The notes under the pieces are model-generated. The model did not search any database and was not told the origin of the DNA. It saw nothing but the letters and a program-made list of their open reading frames with translations. The position numbers were made by a program, and so were the translations under genes. From Afipia sp. (GTDB taxonomy: Bacteria > Pseudomonadota > Alphaproteobacteria > Rhizobiales > Xanthobacteraceae), in the NCBI GenBank assembly GCA_016201045.1, contig JACQDM010000008.1, forward strand, positions 1,054,001 to 1,118,000: 64,000 nt of DNA, given 5' to 3'. Positions 1 through 8,927 of the stretch are shown piece after piece (position 1 is the stretch's first letter; each line of letters starts with the position of its first letter).

Positions 1-342
1 GACAGCTTCGTCAACGACACGCAGGTTCGCCTCGTGCTGCGCTCGCGTACATTTTTGAACAACGCATGGGATTTGGCCACATTGAAGGCCGAGGTGACGA
101 AGCGCTCGCCGGACTACCCGCAGATCAAGGTGCCTGTGACGATCGTAACCGGCGATAGCGACAATACGGTCTCGCCCAAACTTCATTCACGCCATTTTGC
201 GCAAGCTGTTTCGCAGACAAAACTGATCGTGCTGCCGGGCGTCGGACACATGCCCCAGTACGCCAAGCCCGGACTGATTGTGGATGAAGTGGAATCGATT
301 ATGAGAGATGTGGCGCGGTATCCCGCCGCGGCCGCGAACTGA
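1..342 (+). CDS. alpha/beta hydrolase, C-terminal part (5' end outside window)
   Basis: The reading frame is open from the first base and gives 113 residues. What is visible is the C-terminal part of an alpha/beta-hydrolase fold: a beta strand followed by a Gly-Asp-Ser-Asp turn that would supply the catalytic acid, then a strand ending in Gly-Val-Gly-His-Met-Pro, which is the usual context of the catalytic histidine. The nucleophile elbow lies upstream of the window, so substrate and exact subfamily (hydrolase, haloperoxidase, dehalogenase) cannot be judged. It is convergent with sorB and is followed at once by a strong hairpin. Confidence 0.85.
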   Translation, partial: DSFVNDTQVRLVLRSRTFLNNAWDLATLKAEVTKRSPDYPQIKVPVTIVTGDSDNTVSPKLHSRHFAQAVSQTKLIVLPGVGHMPQYAKPGLIVDEVESIMRDVARYPAAAAN

Positions 343-371
343 GGAGCCGGAGTTCATCCGGCTCCTTACCT
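343..371 (+). terminator. Rho-independent terminator after the hydrolase
   Basis: A perfect 9-bp stem (GGAGCCGGA at 343-351 and TCCGGCTCC at 357-365) with a 5-nt loop starts directly after the stop codon. The T tract is weak (TTACCTT). It lies between two convergent genes and may serve both. Confidence 0.6.
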
Positions 372-375
372 TCGA

Positions 376-696
376 TCAATAATTCTCGGCGAGATAGTCT
401 GCGATCTTTCCGGCATCAGCGTCGTCGATCGGCGCGCCGTAAACCTTGACCATCTTGGTGACTTCCGCCTGCCAGAAATCCTTCTTGAATTTCGGGCCGC
501 GCGGTTGCGTTTGTACGTAATCGACCGAATGGCATGCCGTGCAGTTGTTTCGCACGACATCGACATTGGCACCCGGCTTGAACGTCGCCGTGTCGTCCGG
601 AACTTTGTATCCAAGCGGCTTGGCGTGAAGCGCCGGAATGCCCGCCGCCGCGAACGACGTTGCCAGCACGAGTGCAATGATTTTTTTCTGGTTCAT
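376..696 (-). CDS. sorB: c-type cytochrome, sulfite dehydrogenase subunit SorB
   Basis: A 106-residue exported monoheme cytochrome c. Residues 1-25 form a signal peptide, the heme site is Cys-Thr-Ala-Cys-His at residues 52-56, and a C-terminal helix follows. It begins 11 nt after sorA stops, with a GAGGAG ribosome site just before the ATG at 696; an in-frame extension further upstream would run into sorA and lacks a site. By analogy with the SorAB enzyme of Starkeya, it is the periplasmic heme subunit that takes electrons from the molybdenum subunit and passes them to a soluble cytochrome c. The identity rests mainly on its pairing with sorA. Confidence 0.85.
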   Translation of the reverse strand: MNQKKIIALVLATSFAAAGIPALHAKPLGYKVPDDTATFKPGANVDVVRNNCTACHSVDYVQTQPRGPKFKKDFWQAEVTKMVKVYGAPIDDADAGKIADYLAENY

Positions 697-707
697 GATC
701 GCTCTCC

Positions 708-1916
708 TCACGCTGCCGTGACGCGGACGGTTTCGACGACGTTGCGCAGGTAGCCCGCCGGATTCCACAGTGCTTCCATTGGCTGCGTCTTGCCGTCGTT
801 GCTCGTTGCACGCACTTTGATTTCCCGCGCGCCCGCCGCGAGTTTCACCTGCGTCTGCCACTCCCGGAACGAATACTTTCCGAGATCCTTGCCCAATTTC
901 GCCGGCTGCCACGTCTTGCCGCCGTCGGTGGAGACGGCGACTTCCTTGATGCCTTTGCCGCCGTCGAAGGCGATGCCCTTCACCGTCGTGTTGCCGGCCT
1001 TCACCTTGGCACCGTCAGCGATGTTGGTGACGAACGACCGCACCGTGAAGCGATTGATCGGAATGGTGGCCTTCGGTGCGGTGCCGGGCTCGACGCAGTT
1101 GCAGTCGTTATCGGGTATGCGATACGCGGTCTTCATCCAGAAATTGTCGAAGACACTGTCGATGATGTTGATCTCGTTGAGGTGCTTGACCCAATAGGTG
1201 CCGTAATATCCCGGCACGACCAGGCGCAGCGGAAAGCCGTTGAGGAACGGCAGGTATTCGCCGTTCATCGCATAGGCCAGCATTACTTCACCGTCGCGCG
1301 CGTGGTCGATATCGAGCGCCTTGGCGAAATCCGGCGTCTTGTCGACAATCGGACCATCCATGCCGCTGAACACGGCCTGCTTTGCACCGGCTTGAATGCC
1401 GGCTTTGTCCAGCAGCGTCTTGAGCGGGACGCCTTTCCAGCGCGCGTTGCCCATCGCGCCGTTGCCGAGCTGGCCACCTGCGACGCGAGGCGTGAACAGT
1501 CCGCGGCTGTTGCCGGAGCATTGATTGACGGCGACGATTTCGGTCGACGGCATTTTGCGGATGTCGGCCATCGACAGCTTGATCGGTTTATCGACCTTGC
1601 CCTTGATCTCGAGCGTAAAGGTGTCGGGATCGAGATCGTAAGGGAGCCCCGCTAGATGATAGCGAACGAAAAACGCGTCGTTCGGTGTGATCACGTTTTC
1701 ATTGAAAACAGAGAACGGCGTTTCGAGCTGCGGAGGCCGCGAGGTCAGGCCGATCATTTCGCGCTTCTGGGGATACTTCACCAGCGGCCGTTCGCCGTTA
1801 TCGAACGGCAGCGTCACAGTTTCCGCGAAAGCGCGAAGCGTATTGCCGATACCCGCGCTGCCGAGCGTAGCAAGAAAGGCGGTCGAATTTTTAATGAGAT
1901 TCCGTCTGTCGATCAT
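708..1916 (-). CDS. sorA: sulfite:cytochrome c oxidoreductase, molybdopterin subunit SorA
   Basis: A 402-residue protein of the sulfite oxidase family, which oxidises sulfite to sulfate. The N-terminus carries a twin-arginine signal (Arg-Arg-Asn-Leu-Ile-Lys, residues 4-9), so the folded molybdoenzyme should be exported to the periplasm. Cys133 in Asn-Gln-Cys-Ser-Gly-Asn is the expected molybdenum ligand. The C-terminal third (from about residue 290) is the immunoglobulin-like Mo-co dimerisation domain. An AGGGAG ribosome site precedes the start. The cytochrome gene sorB follows in the same operon. YedY/MsrP is the main alternative, but it partners a membrane b-heme protein rather than a c-type cytochrome. 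Confidence 0.9.
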   Translation of the reverse strand: MIDRRNLIKNSTAFLATLGSAGIGNTLRAFAETVTLPFDNGERPLVKYPQKREMIGLTSRPPQLETPFSVFNENVITPNDAFFVRYHLAGLPYDLDPDTFTLEIKGKVDKPIKLSMADIRKMPSTEIVAVNQCSGNSRGLFTPRVAGGQLGNGAMGNARWKGVPLKTLLDKAGIQAGAKQAVFSGMDGPIVDKTPDFAKALDIDHARDGEVMLAYAMNGEYLPFLNGFPLRLVVPGYYGTYWVKHLNEINIIDSVFDNFWMKTAYRIPDNDCNCVEPGTAPKATIPINRFTVRSFVTNIADGAKVKAGNTTVKGIAFDGGKGIKEVAVSTDGGKTWQPAKLGKDLGKYSFREWQTQVKLAAGAREIKVRATSNDGKTQPMEALWNPAGYLRNVVETVRVTAA

Positions 1917-2104
1917 GGCGTAACTCCCTTGAGGACGAGCAGTCCTGTCGGCGATCTGATGTCGCCTTCACAACGCGATGGCTGGCGACCGGACAGGAAG
2001 CAGACCATCGAGTCGTTTCGTGCGGGGCAGCATGATGTGTGTGTCGAATTGCCGCAAGTGATCTTCCGGCTTGGGTGCGTCGCACCAAGTCTCACTGGGT
2101 GAGA

Positions 2105-3541
2105 TCAAATATCCGCGTCGCGGTTTGGGCCGACGTAAGCGATGCGCACCATGTTGGTCGTGCCGGGAGTTCCAAGCGGAACACCGGCCACGATAATGAC
2201 GCGCTGTCCGGCTTTTGCGAATCCGTCGCGGAACGCAATGCGCCCCGCACGATCGATCATGTCATCCTGATCGTGAGCGTCTTCCGCGATCACGCAATGC
2301 ACGCCCCACACGGCAGCGAGTTTGCGGCCGGTCGCGACGTTTGGCGTGATCGCGACAACCGGAGGCTTGGGACGTTCGCGCGCGACACGCAAAGCCGTCG
2401 AGCCTGAATCCGTCCAGCAAATGATCGCGGAAAGATCGAGCGTCTCGGCGATCTGACGCGCTGCATCGGCGATGGCGTCGCCGGCGGTCGGTTCGGGGTC
2501 CGGCCGCTGCGAGGCGATGATGCCGCGATAAGTTGGGTCGCGCTCACATTCCTCGCCGATGCGATTCATCGTCGACACGGCCTCCACCGGAAATTTTCCG
2601 GCAGCAGATTCTGCCGACAGCATGATCGCGTCAGCGCCCTCGAATACGGCGGTGGCCACGTCGGACACTTCGGCGCGCGTCGGCACCGGCGACGTGATCA
2701 TCGATTCCAGCATCTGCGTCGCGATGACGACCGGCTTCCCCTTTAGCCGCGCCATGCGGGTCATTTGTTTTTGAAGACCGGGCACGCGTTCGGCGGGTAG
2801 TTCGACGCCGAGATCGCCGCGCGCCACCATGATGGCGTCGGATGCGTCCATGATATCTGCGAGACGGTCGATAGCCTGCGGCTTTTCGATCTTCGACATC
2901 ACAGCGGCGCGACCGCGCACCAGCTTCTTGGCTTCAATCACGTCGTCGGCGCGTTGCACAAACGACAGGGCGATCCAGTCGATGCCGGTTTCGAGCGCAG
3001 CCTCAAGATCGACGTGATCCTTGCTTGTCATCGCCGACAGCGGCAAATCCGTATCCGGCAGACTGACGCCCTTACGATCGGACATCTTGCCGCCGGTGAC
3101 GACGCGAAGGAGCGCACGATCGGGCGATGTTTCTTCCGCGAGCAGGCGCAATTTTCCGTCGTCGATGAGAAGTGCGTGTCCGGGGCGCAGCGCCTGGAGA
3201 ATTTCCGGATGCGGAAGATAAACGCGCGTTTTGTCGCCGGGAGCCGGATCGGAATCCAGCGTGAAGGTTTCGCCATTGGTCAGTTGCACCGAGCCTTCGG
3301 CGAACGCGCCCAATCGCAACTTCGGTCCTTGCAGATCGACCAGAATGCCGATCGGCCGTCCATAGCTGCCTTCGATATTGCGGATCGTCGTCACCAGTTC
3401 GCGCATTTTGTCGTGCGGCGTGTGACTCATGTTGATGCGGAAAACATCTGCGCCAGCTTCGAATAGCTTGCGGATCGTCGCGCTGTCGGACGACGCGGGT
3501 CCGAGCGTCGCGAGAATCTTGATGCGGCGCAGGCGTCTCAT
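2105..3541 (-). CDS. pyk: pyruvate kinase
   Basis: A 478-residue cytosolic enzyme that makes pyruvate and ATP from phosphoenolpyruvate and ADP, of normal length for the family. The N-terminal Lys-Ile-Leu-Ala-Thr-Leu-Gly-Pro, the active-site Ser-Lys-Ile-Glu-Lys-Pro, the metal-binding Ala-Arg-Gly-Asp-Leu-Gly-Val-Glu and the C-terminal regulatory domain are all present. I place the start at 3541 because it overlaps the stop of the DUF1036 gene in an ATGA, so the two are translationally coupled; a longer in-frame start would lie inside that gene. Confidence 0.95.
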   Translation of the reverse strand: MRRLRRIKILATLGPASSDSATIRKLFEAGADVFRINMSHTPHDKMRELVTTIRNIEGSYGRPIGILVDLQGPKLRLGAFAEGSVQLTNGETFTLDSDPAPGDKTRVYLPHPEILQALRPGHALLIDDGKLRLLAEETSPDRALLRVVTGGKMSDRKGVSLPDTDLPLSAMTSKDHVDLEAALETGIDWIALSFVQRADDVIEAKKLVRGRAAVMSKIEKPQAIDRLADIMDASDAIMVARGDLGVELPAERVPGLQKQMTRMARLKGKPVVIATQMLESMITSPVPTRAEVSDVATAVFEGADAIMLSAESAAGKFPVEAVSTMNRIGEECERDPTYRGIIASQRPDPEPTAGDAIADAARQIAETLDLSAIICWTDSGSTALRVARERPKPPVVAITPNVATGRKLAAVWGVHCVIAEDAHDQDDMIDRAGRIAFRDGFAKAGQRVIIVAGVPLGTPGTTNMVRIAYVGPNRDADI

Positions 3542-4098
3542 TGCTTGGTCCCGGGTGGGGCGCTGGAAGGAAGGTTTGAACCTGGCTGCGTGTTTCCGGG
3601 TGAATTGGGCAGACCGGGCAATCCCGGCGATTTGGTTTGTTCGTTGGATTCGGTCAGCTGAACCGTCCATGCGCGCTGCTCGCCGGTATCAACCTCGAAA
3701 TAGCCGGTGCGGTCGAACCCCCGCGCAAGACAATCTTCGGTGCCCTTGATGGTGAATTCCTTGTCGCGCGAACACATGAAGGCCTGTCCCGACCATTCGC
3801 CGCCGCGATCGTAATCGATGGCGTAGATGTAATAGTAGCGTGCGACGAGCGTTCCGCGCAGAAGTGTTTCGCAGCTGTGCGAGGACACGTTCCACCAACC
3901 TTCGGTGACCCAGCCTTCGTTGTCCTTGTAACCAAGCGCAATGCCGACGCGGCTTGACGTGTTGTTGCAAAGGCGGAAGTCAGCGGCCGCGGGGTTGCTC
4001 CACGCGCATAGTGCGACGAGCGCGACAAGCCCGGTCAGGCTGGCGAGGATCGTGCGGCGGAGCGTTACGCGGCTAGGGCCGAAATCGGAAGCTGTCAT
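3538..4098 (-). CDS. DUF1036 family exported protein
   Basis: A 186-residue protein with a basic N-terminus and a hydrophobic signal segment (about residues 15-40), then a DUF1036 domain of about 110 residues rich in Tyr, Trp and paired Cys, and a Pro/Gly/Ser-rich low-complexity tail from about residue 150. The function of DUF1036 is unknown; the small Cys-containing, exported domain suggests a periplasmic or surface role. It is the first gene of a two-gene unit with pyk, overlapping it by 4 nt. There is no convincing Shine-Dalgarno site before the ATG; instead an inverted repeat lies 14 nt upstream. Confidence 0.85.
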   Translation of the reverse strand: MTASDFGPSRVTLRRTILASLTGLVALVALCAWSNPAAADFRLCNNTSSRVGIALGYKDNEGWVTEGWWNVSSHSCETLLRGTLVARYYYIYAIDYDRGGEWSGQAFMCSRDKEFTIKGTEDCLARGFDRTGYFEVDTGEQRAWTVQLTESNEQTKSPGLPGLPNSPGNTQPGSNLPSSAPPGTKQ

Positions 4099-4111
4099 TT
4101 AATCAAGCTAT

Positions 4112-4128
4112 ATCAACTGATTGTTGAT
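4112..4128. promoter_or_regulatory. inverted repeat ATCAAC-N5-GTTGAT before DUF1036-pyk
   Basis: A perfect 6-bp inverted repeat with a 5-nt spacer sits in the divergent region, 14 nt ahead of the DUF1036 start. Its place, close to where a ribosome site should be, suggests an operator or a leader hairpin. The regulator is not known. Confidence 0.35.
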
Positions 4129-4296
4129 TTCGCGTAACGTCCCTTTGGTGTCAACGGTCCCGCTGTCGAAATGGCCCGATCTGAGCCGGATATGGCGTAG
4201 TCTTGAACCGAATTTGATCGGCGGTATGGCAGATTGTGTGACGCCGTCCCAATTAGAACAGTCTGCAAGACGCAAAGAAAGTACGAGAGATCGCTC

Positions 4297-4599
4297 ATGA
4301 GTATCGACGACAAGACCCAAACGGAACTGGAAGCGGCGGTGTTTCGCCGTCTGGTCGAACATCTGCGCGGGCGCACCGACGTACAGAATATCGACTTGAT
4401 GAATCTCGCAGGCTTCTGCCGCAACTGCCTGTCGAATTGGCTCAAGGACGCCGCCGATGCGAAAGGCGTCGCGCTCACGAAGGACGAGAGCCGCGAAGCG
4501 GTTTACGGCATGCCCTACGAAACCTGGAAGGCGAAGCATCAGAACGAGGCTTCGCCGGCGCAGGCCGAAGCCTTCAAGAAAAGCAACGCCGGACACTGA
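4297..4599 (+). CDS. DUF1244 family protein
   Basis: A 100-residue soluble protein matching the small alphaproteobacterial DUF1244 (SMc04008-like) family. The conserved core contains Phe-Cys-Arg-Asn-Cys-Leu-Ser-Asn-Trp around residues 44-52, a Cys-x2-Cys pair that could bind metal, and a downstream Tyr-Gly-Met-Pro-Tyr-Glu-Thr-Trp motif. Function is unknown. The ATG at 4297 is chosen because the conserved region starts soon after it. The gene is divergent from DUF1036-pyk and is closed by a strong terminator. Confidence 0.85.
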   Translation: MSIDDKTQTELEAAVFRRLVEHLRGRTDVQNIDLMNLAGFCRNCLSNWLKDAADAKGVALTKDESREAVYGMPYETWKAKHQNEASPAQAEAFKKSNAGH

Positions 4600-4622
4600 C
4601 AACGCGCAGAATGTGCAAGTCC

Positions 4623-4650
4623 AATCGGCGCTTTTGCGCCGATTTTTGTT
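4623..4650 (+). terminator. Rho-independent terminator after DUF1244
   Basis: A perfect 9-bp stem (AATCGGCGC at 4623-4631, GCGCCGATT at 4636-4644) with a TTTT loop, followed by TTTGTT. It separates DUF1244 from gapR, so gapR must have its own promoter between about 4650 and 4782. Confidence 0.85.
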
Positions 4651-4782
4651 GGCCTGTGGTCACTGTGGATGATCGGTGGCGTTGCCTTGACGCAAACGCC
4701 GTCAAACTTGAGTGTGAAATGCGAACGGCGCGTCTGACGGACACGCCGGATATCCGCTTCACGACAAGTTCAGGAGTATCCG

Positions 4783-5055
4783 ATGGCCACCGCGGCTGCC
4801 GCCAAGGAAGAAACCGCCCACAGCTTTGCAAAGAGTCAGCTCAAGGCTGTCGTCGAGCGCATCGAGAAGCTGGAAGAAGAAAAGAAAGCAATCTCGGACG
4901 ATATCCGCGACGTCTACGGCGAAGCCAAGGGCAACGGATTCGATGTCAAAGCGCTGCGGACCATCGTGCGCCTGCGTAAGCAGGATGCCAACGAGCGTCA
5001 GGAACAGGAGACAATCCTGGAAACTTACATGCAGGCGCTGGGGATGCTGAACTGA
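4783..5055 (+). CDS. gapR: GapR-like DNA-binding protein (DUF2312, UPF0335)
   Basis: A 90-residue protein that is almost entirely alpha-helical with a strong coiled-coil stretch (about residues 17-45) rich in Lys and Glu. It matches DUF2312, the family of Caulobacter GapR, a nucleoid protein that encircles overtwisted AT-rich DNA ahead of replication and transcription forks. The C-terminal Lys-Ala-Leu-Arg-x-Ile-Val-Arg-Leu-Arg-Lys region fits the DNA-contacting part. It stands alone between a terminator and a convergent DUF882 gene. Family membership is clear; equivalence to Caulobacter GapR is inferred. Confidence 0.88.
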   Translation: MATAAAAKEETAHSFAKSQLKAVVERIEKLEEEKKAISDDIRDVYGEAKGNGFDVKALRTIVRLRKQDANERQEQETILETYMQALGMLN

Positions 5056-5064
5056 GAAAGCGCG

Positions 5065-6591
5065 TTAGCGCAGCGCGGCGGTGCGCATTCCGAACGTTGT
5101 CGTCTGAAGCAACACCGTCGCTGGTCCGGTAAATCGCTCGCAGATCAATCCCATCTGCGGATCGTCGGAGAATGTCATCGCCAGCGACGTTTTCGGTTTG
5201 ACAAAATGCGCGCGCATCACTGTCATGTCCTGATCGCCGAGAACGGCGGCTCTCAGCGAGCGACTTGCGCTCGGCGCGAGGATCATGGCCCGCAGCCAGA
5301 GCTCGCTCATCTGCGTAGAAGCGAGACGGAGAATCTTTGCAGGTCGATTGCCTGCTTCATCGGGCGCGCTGTCCGCCGTTCCAGTGGATGCAACGATCTT
5401 GCTCTTGTCGAGAGGCGGCGTCACCGGCGCATAGGCCAGCGCGTCCGATGGGCTCGTTGCACTACCGGCGGTTGGCTGCGGATCGGCCGAGGCGACAACC
5501 GCGCGGGCTTTCTGCGTCGCGGATTGAACCGGACTTGCGACCTTCGCGACCTGTTCGTTGTCCCAGAAGCCGCGTGCGTTGATGACATCGACGGGCGTAG
5601 TGTCAGCTCGCGCGACAGCGGGTTTCTGCGTGGTCGCGATTGCGACCGTCTGCGGTTCGGCCGCGGCAATTTGAACGGTCGCAGCCGCTGCCGGCTTGGC
5701 GCGCGGCAGCGGAATGGATTCGACGATCTTCTCGGCTTTGGCAGCTACGGTCTCGACGGCCGCAATGGTCTTGGCTTTCAGGCCAGCGTTTTCGGCGACG
5801 GCAGAACCAGCCTCGTCTTCGTCGTCGGAATGCTTGTGAAACAGCAACCCCGCCAACAATCCGCCCGAGGGACTGGCCGGCGCTTCGGTGCCGTCGCCGC
5901 GCTTCTCGATGTCGGCCTTCGCCAGTTCGTAGCCCGCGAGCGGCTTTCCGTCGCTCGGCAGGTACACGGTCTTCTGGTCAGGGAAAACCTTGACAAGTTG
6001 CTCGCGCGACATGCGTGGCCAATACCGGATGTTGCCAACGTCGAGATGGACAAACGGCGAGCCTGATGTCGGGTAGAAGCCGACGCCGCCGCGTTGCAGG
6101 CGCAATCCGGCAAAGCGGATTTGCTCGAGCGGTACGCCCGGAATGAAGAAATCCATCGCGTGCCCCTGCATGTGCTGGCTGAACCGCGCGACGCCCGAGG
6201 AGCGGCGGCGAAGCATCGCATTGGTGGCAGGTGAGCGATAGGCTGAAATGATCTGGATCGGCTGCTTGCCGTCCACGTCGCGATAAACTTCCCAGATGAT
6301 ATCGAATAGACGCCGATCCATCGTGGTCTCGTCCTGGCTGCGCCAGTCGCGGAGGAAGTGATTGATCTTCTTCAACACGGCTTCGTCGTAACGGCCATTG
6401 CGCTTGAAGGTGACGGTCAGGTCTTCGTCGGAATGAGTGTGGTGAAAAGTAAGGGTCCGGGTGTCGGCGTCGGCGGTGGCGTTGTGGACCGATCGGGCAC
6501 CAGCAATCAGCAGCAGAGCGGCAAGGCCCGCGCGCAGTCCGGCACGCGGAAGCGATACAGGCCCGGCGCTGCGTGGAAATCGTCCCGCCAC
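5065..6591 (-). CDS. DUF882 family (peptidase M15-like) cell-wall protein
   Basis: A 508-residue exported protein: signal segment at residues 18-35, then a DUF882 domain (about 45-205) related to zinc D-Ala-D-Ala carboxypeptidases. His144 and Asp147 in His-x3-His-Ala-Met-Asp-Phe-Phe and His182 in Val-His-Leu-Asp are the expected zinc ligands; Ser117-Ala-Tyr-Arg-Ser is the other family signature. From about residue 235 the protein is a long Ala/Pro/Thr-rich tail of low complexity and then a short ordered C-terminal segment of about 90 residues that I do not recognise. Likely a periplasmic murein endopeptidase or carboxypeptidase. An L,D-transpeptidase follows upstream on the same strand. Confidence 0.85.
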   Translation of the reverse strand: MAGRFPRSAGPVSLPRAGLRAGLAALLLIAGARSVHNATADADTRTLTFHHTHSDEDLTVTFKRNGRYDEAVLKKINHFLRDWRSQDETTMDRRLFDIIWEVYRDVDGKQPIQIISAYRSPATNAMLRRRSSGVARFSQHMQGHAMDFFIPGVPLEQIRFAGLRLQRGGVGFYPTSGSPFVHLDVGNIRYWPRMSREQLVKVFPDQKTVYLPSDGKPLAGYELAKADIEKRGDGTEAPASPSGGLLAGLLFHKHSDDEDEAGSAVAENAGLKAKTIAAVETVAAKAEKIVESIPLPRAKPAAAATVQIAAAEPQTVAIATTQKPAVARADTTPVDVINARGFWDNEQVAKVASPVQSATQKARAVVASADPQPTAGSATSPSDALAYAPVTPPLDKSKIVASTGTADSAPDEAGNRPAKILRLASTQMSELWLRAMILAPSASRSLRAAVLGDQDMTVMRAHFVKPKTSLAMTFSDDPQMGLICERFTGPATVLLQTTTFGMRTAALR

Positions 6592-6681
6592 TCAGATTTT
6601 CCCGTCAGACGTCAGTAGACCGATGAAATCCCGCCGCCCCAACCGGCGCGAGAAGGTGAACACAGTCTTAAAGGGGAATTC

Positions 6682-6696
6682 TTAACCGAAATTTAC
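6682..6696. promoter_or_regulatory. CtrA-like box upstream of the DUF882 gene
   Basis: TTAA-N7-TTAC lies about 90 nt before the DUF882 start, one mismatch from the TTAA-N7-TTAA consensus of the alphaproteobacterial cell-cycle regulator CtrA. Single-mismatch copies also arise by chance, so this is a weak assignment. Confidence 0.25.
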
Positions 6697-6801
6697 GCCT
6701 TGGTCCCCAGTCGATTGGCGCATGAAGCCTTCGGAGTATGGCAAAAAATGGCCGGTAGGCGAGTATGGAACCGAGCGCTTCGGCCAAAGGGTTAATGCGC
6801 A

Positions 6802-6828
6802 AAGGGCCCCGCTTGAGGCGGGGCCCTT
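6802..6828 (-). terminator. Rho-independent terminator after the L,D-transpeptidase
   Basis: A perfect 11-bp GC-rich stem (6802-6812 with 6818-6828, loop of 5) begins 33 nt beyond the stop codon of the L,D-transpeptidase. The T tract on the minus strand is only three bases. Confidence 0.75.
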
Positions 6829-6860
6829 AAATCGTGGTCGATGACCGGCGAATCGCGGTC

Positions 6861-8927
6861 TTAGCGCTGGGTCCGGCGAGCGCGAACCGGAGCGGGCGGC
6901 GGGGTCGGGGCGCCGAACAGCCGCTGGAAGAAATTCGGGCCGTTGCTGGCGAAGCTGTCGCCCGGGATGTTGAGGTTTCCGGTCGGCTTCACGTAGTTCG
7001 GCTGAGAATGCGCAACTGCGACTTCCAAATCGCGGCCCGGCGTACCTTTAAGCATCGGGATCATCGTGGCATCGCGGCCGTAGACGTCCTTGCGCATCTG
7101 CAGATTGCCCGCATCGTCCACGAACGCGGTCTGGTAGGTGATGTTCACCGGAATCGGCGTCGGGAAGTTGATATTGATTTCACTGTGACCATACATGCCG
7201 CGGATTTTTTCCGGCGTGTAGTTGTCCTTCGGTAGCGCAATGCCGAGCAGCGTCGCGGCGTACTGATCCGGATACTGCACACGCATGCAGCCGTGGCTGA
7301 ACGCGCGATCTTCCTTGGCGAACAGGTTCTTGTCTGGCGTGTCGTGCTGATAGACGAGGAACTTGTTCGGGAAGTTAAAGCGGATTCGACCGAGCGCGTT
7401 CGCTTCGCCCGGTGGCTGCGAAATGCGGACGCTGCCATCCTGTGCGCGCGAAAGTTTCAGGCCCATGCGCTCGAGCACCTGCGGATCCTGCTGCAGGGCG
7501 GGCAGATACTCGTTGTAGATGATCGACGGCGGCACGTTCCATGTCGGATTGACGGTGATGAACTTCATCGTCTCCGAGAGAAGCGGCGTTGCATGCGTGC
7601 CCGGCTTGCCGGTCACGACGCGCGTGGTCCAGACCTGAGCGCCGTTCTGCATGACCTTGAGCGTGTAGTCCGGAACGTTGAGGATAACGTACGCGTTGCC
7701 GAGCGAAGCCACGCCCAGTTCGCGCGGCAGCCAGCGCCAGCGTTCCATGTTCACGCGGACGATGTCGATCTGCTTGTCCTTCTTCGGACCGTTCAACGCG
7801 CGCACTGTCTGGTCGTCGAGGATTCCGGTCGCTTTCAGGTCATTGCTGGCCTGGAACTTGCGGACGGCTTCCGAAACCTTCGCATCGTAGTGTGCGTCGT
7901 CGGGGTTCTCGGTGACATTGAGCTTGGCGCGGATCATCGGAACGCGCGCGTCTTCCATCACCTCGGGAGCCGGGCCCTTCTTGGGCGGCTTGATAAACTT
8001 CAGCGCCGCGCCTTCGGCGATTTGTTTGGAGGTATCTTCAGCTGCGCCGCGAAGCATCGCGAGCTTCGCCTTGAGCGCCTGATAGCCCTTGTGCTGCGGA
8101 TTATAGCCGTCGAGCGCTGCTGATGCGTCCTTGGCCGTCGACACGTTGATGAGAACCTCAACCGGATCGATAGGGTGTTCCGGATACTGGATGTCGGGGC
8201 TCACACGCGACCAGTGCATACGGCCGCTCTGCGCCTGACGCGCATAGTCAAGCATGCTCTCGGTCAGTTTAAGTTCGGCTTCGGCAAGTGCATCGGCCGA
8301 AGTCGCCGCTGCGAAATCGGGTGTCGGGTAATCGGCGGGATCGAGACCTTCCGCGGCGGCATCTTTCAGCCGCGAGACGATGGCCTTGCCGCGCTCGTTG
8401 AGCGCGCCGCCGTCGGTCCAGAGCGACGCATAGTTGCGGTCCTTGTAGAAATTCTCCACCGCCGTGCGCTCATTTTTTCGGTCAAAATATTTCGCGCCCT
8501 TCGTTGCGATCAGGTCGCGCAGTTTTTCAGCGGAAGGTGAAATTGCTGTAGCGACATCGGCCTTCGGTGTTTCGATGGCAGGTACCGCGGTTGAGGTCGC
8601 AGGAACAACTGCCGGCGTCGCAGGCTCTTCCTTCTTCGCGGTCTCTGCGGACGGCGCGGGCACCGTCATGGTTGCGGCTGTCGGAGCGGCGGGAGCCATT
8701 GCAGGTGTTGCAGCGTCAACCTTCACATCTGCTGCCGGCGGCGTCGGAACGTTTGCAGGCGCGGGAGGCGTGACGGTGGAATCGATCGTCAGCGGCTTGG
8801 TCGAATTCGCGTCGGTCGATTGTGCCTGCGCGTCCGACGCAACGACGGCGATGAACGTTGCGGCGACGGCCACCAGCACCCGATCGAATCCGGTCGAAAC
8901 AGTTCGGCCGCTCGTATAGTCACGCAT
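6861..8927 (-). CDS. L,D-transpeptidase with peptidoglycan-binding domain (YcbB/LdtD type)
   Basis: A 688-residue exported murein enzyme. Residues 1-37 form a signal peptide, about 40-110 are Ala/Pro/Thr-rich, then comes a scaffold domain, a helical peptidoglycan-binding domain (around residues 345-400) and a YkuD catalytic domain. The nucleophile is Cys547 in Ser-His-Gly-Cys-Met-Arg. This layout is that of E. coli YcbB, which forms 3-3 cross-links in peptidoglycan. I use the ATG at 8927, which has an AGGGG site before it and leads directly into the signal peptide; a longer TTG-started frame would add 55 residues of non-conserved sequence. Confidence 0.9.
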   Translation of the reverse strand: MRDYTSGRTVSTGFDRVLVAVAATFIAVVASDAQAQSTDANSTKPLTIDSTVTPPAPANVPTPPAADVKVDAATPAMAPAAPTAATMTVPAPSAETAKKEEPATPAVVPATSTAVPAIETPKADVATAISPSAEKLRDLIATKGAKYFDRKNERTAVENFYKDRNYASLWTDGGALNERGKAIVSRLKDAAAEGLDPADYPTPDFAAATSADALAEAELKLTESMLDYARQAQSGRMHWSRVSPDIQYPEHPIDPVEVLINVSTAKDASAALDGYNPQHKGYQALKAKLAMLRGAAEDTSKQIAEGAALKFIKPPKKGPAPEVMEDARVPMIRAKLNVTENPDDAHYDAKVSEAVRKFQASNDLKATGILDDQTVRALNGPKKDKQIDIVRVNMERWRWLPRELGVASLGNAYVILNVPDYTLKVMQNGAQVWTTRVVTGKPGTHATPLLSETMKFITVNPTWNVPPSIIYNEYLPALQQDPQVLERMGLKLSRAQDGSVRISQPPGEANALGRIRFNFPNKFLVYQHDTPDKNLFAKEDRAFSHGCMRVQYPDQYAATLLGIALPKDNYTPEKIRGMYGHSEININFPTPIPVNITYQTAFVDDAGNLQMRKDVYGRDATMIPMLKGTPGRDLEVAVAHSQPNYVKPTGNLNIPGDSFASNGPNFFQRLFGAPTPPPAPVRARRTQR

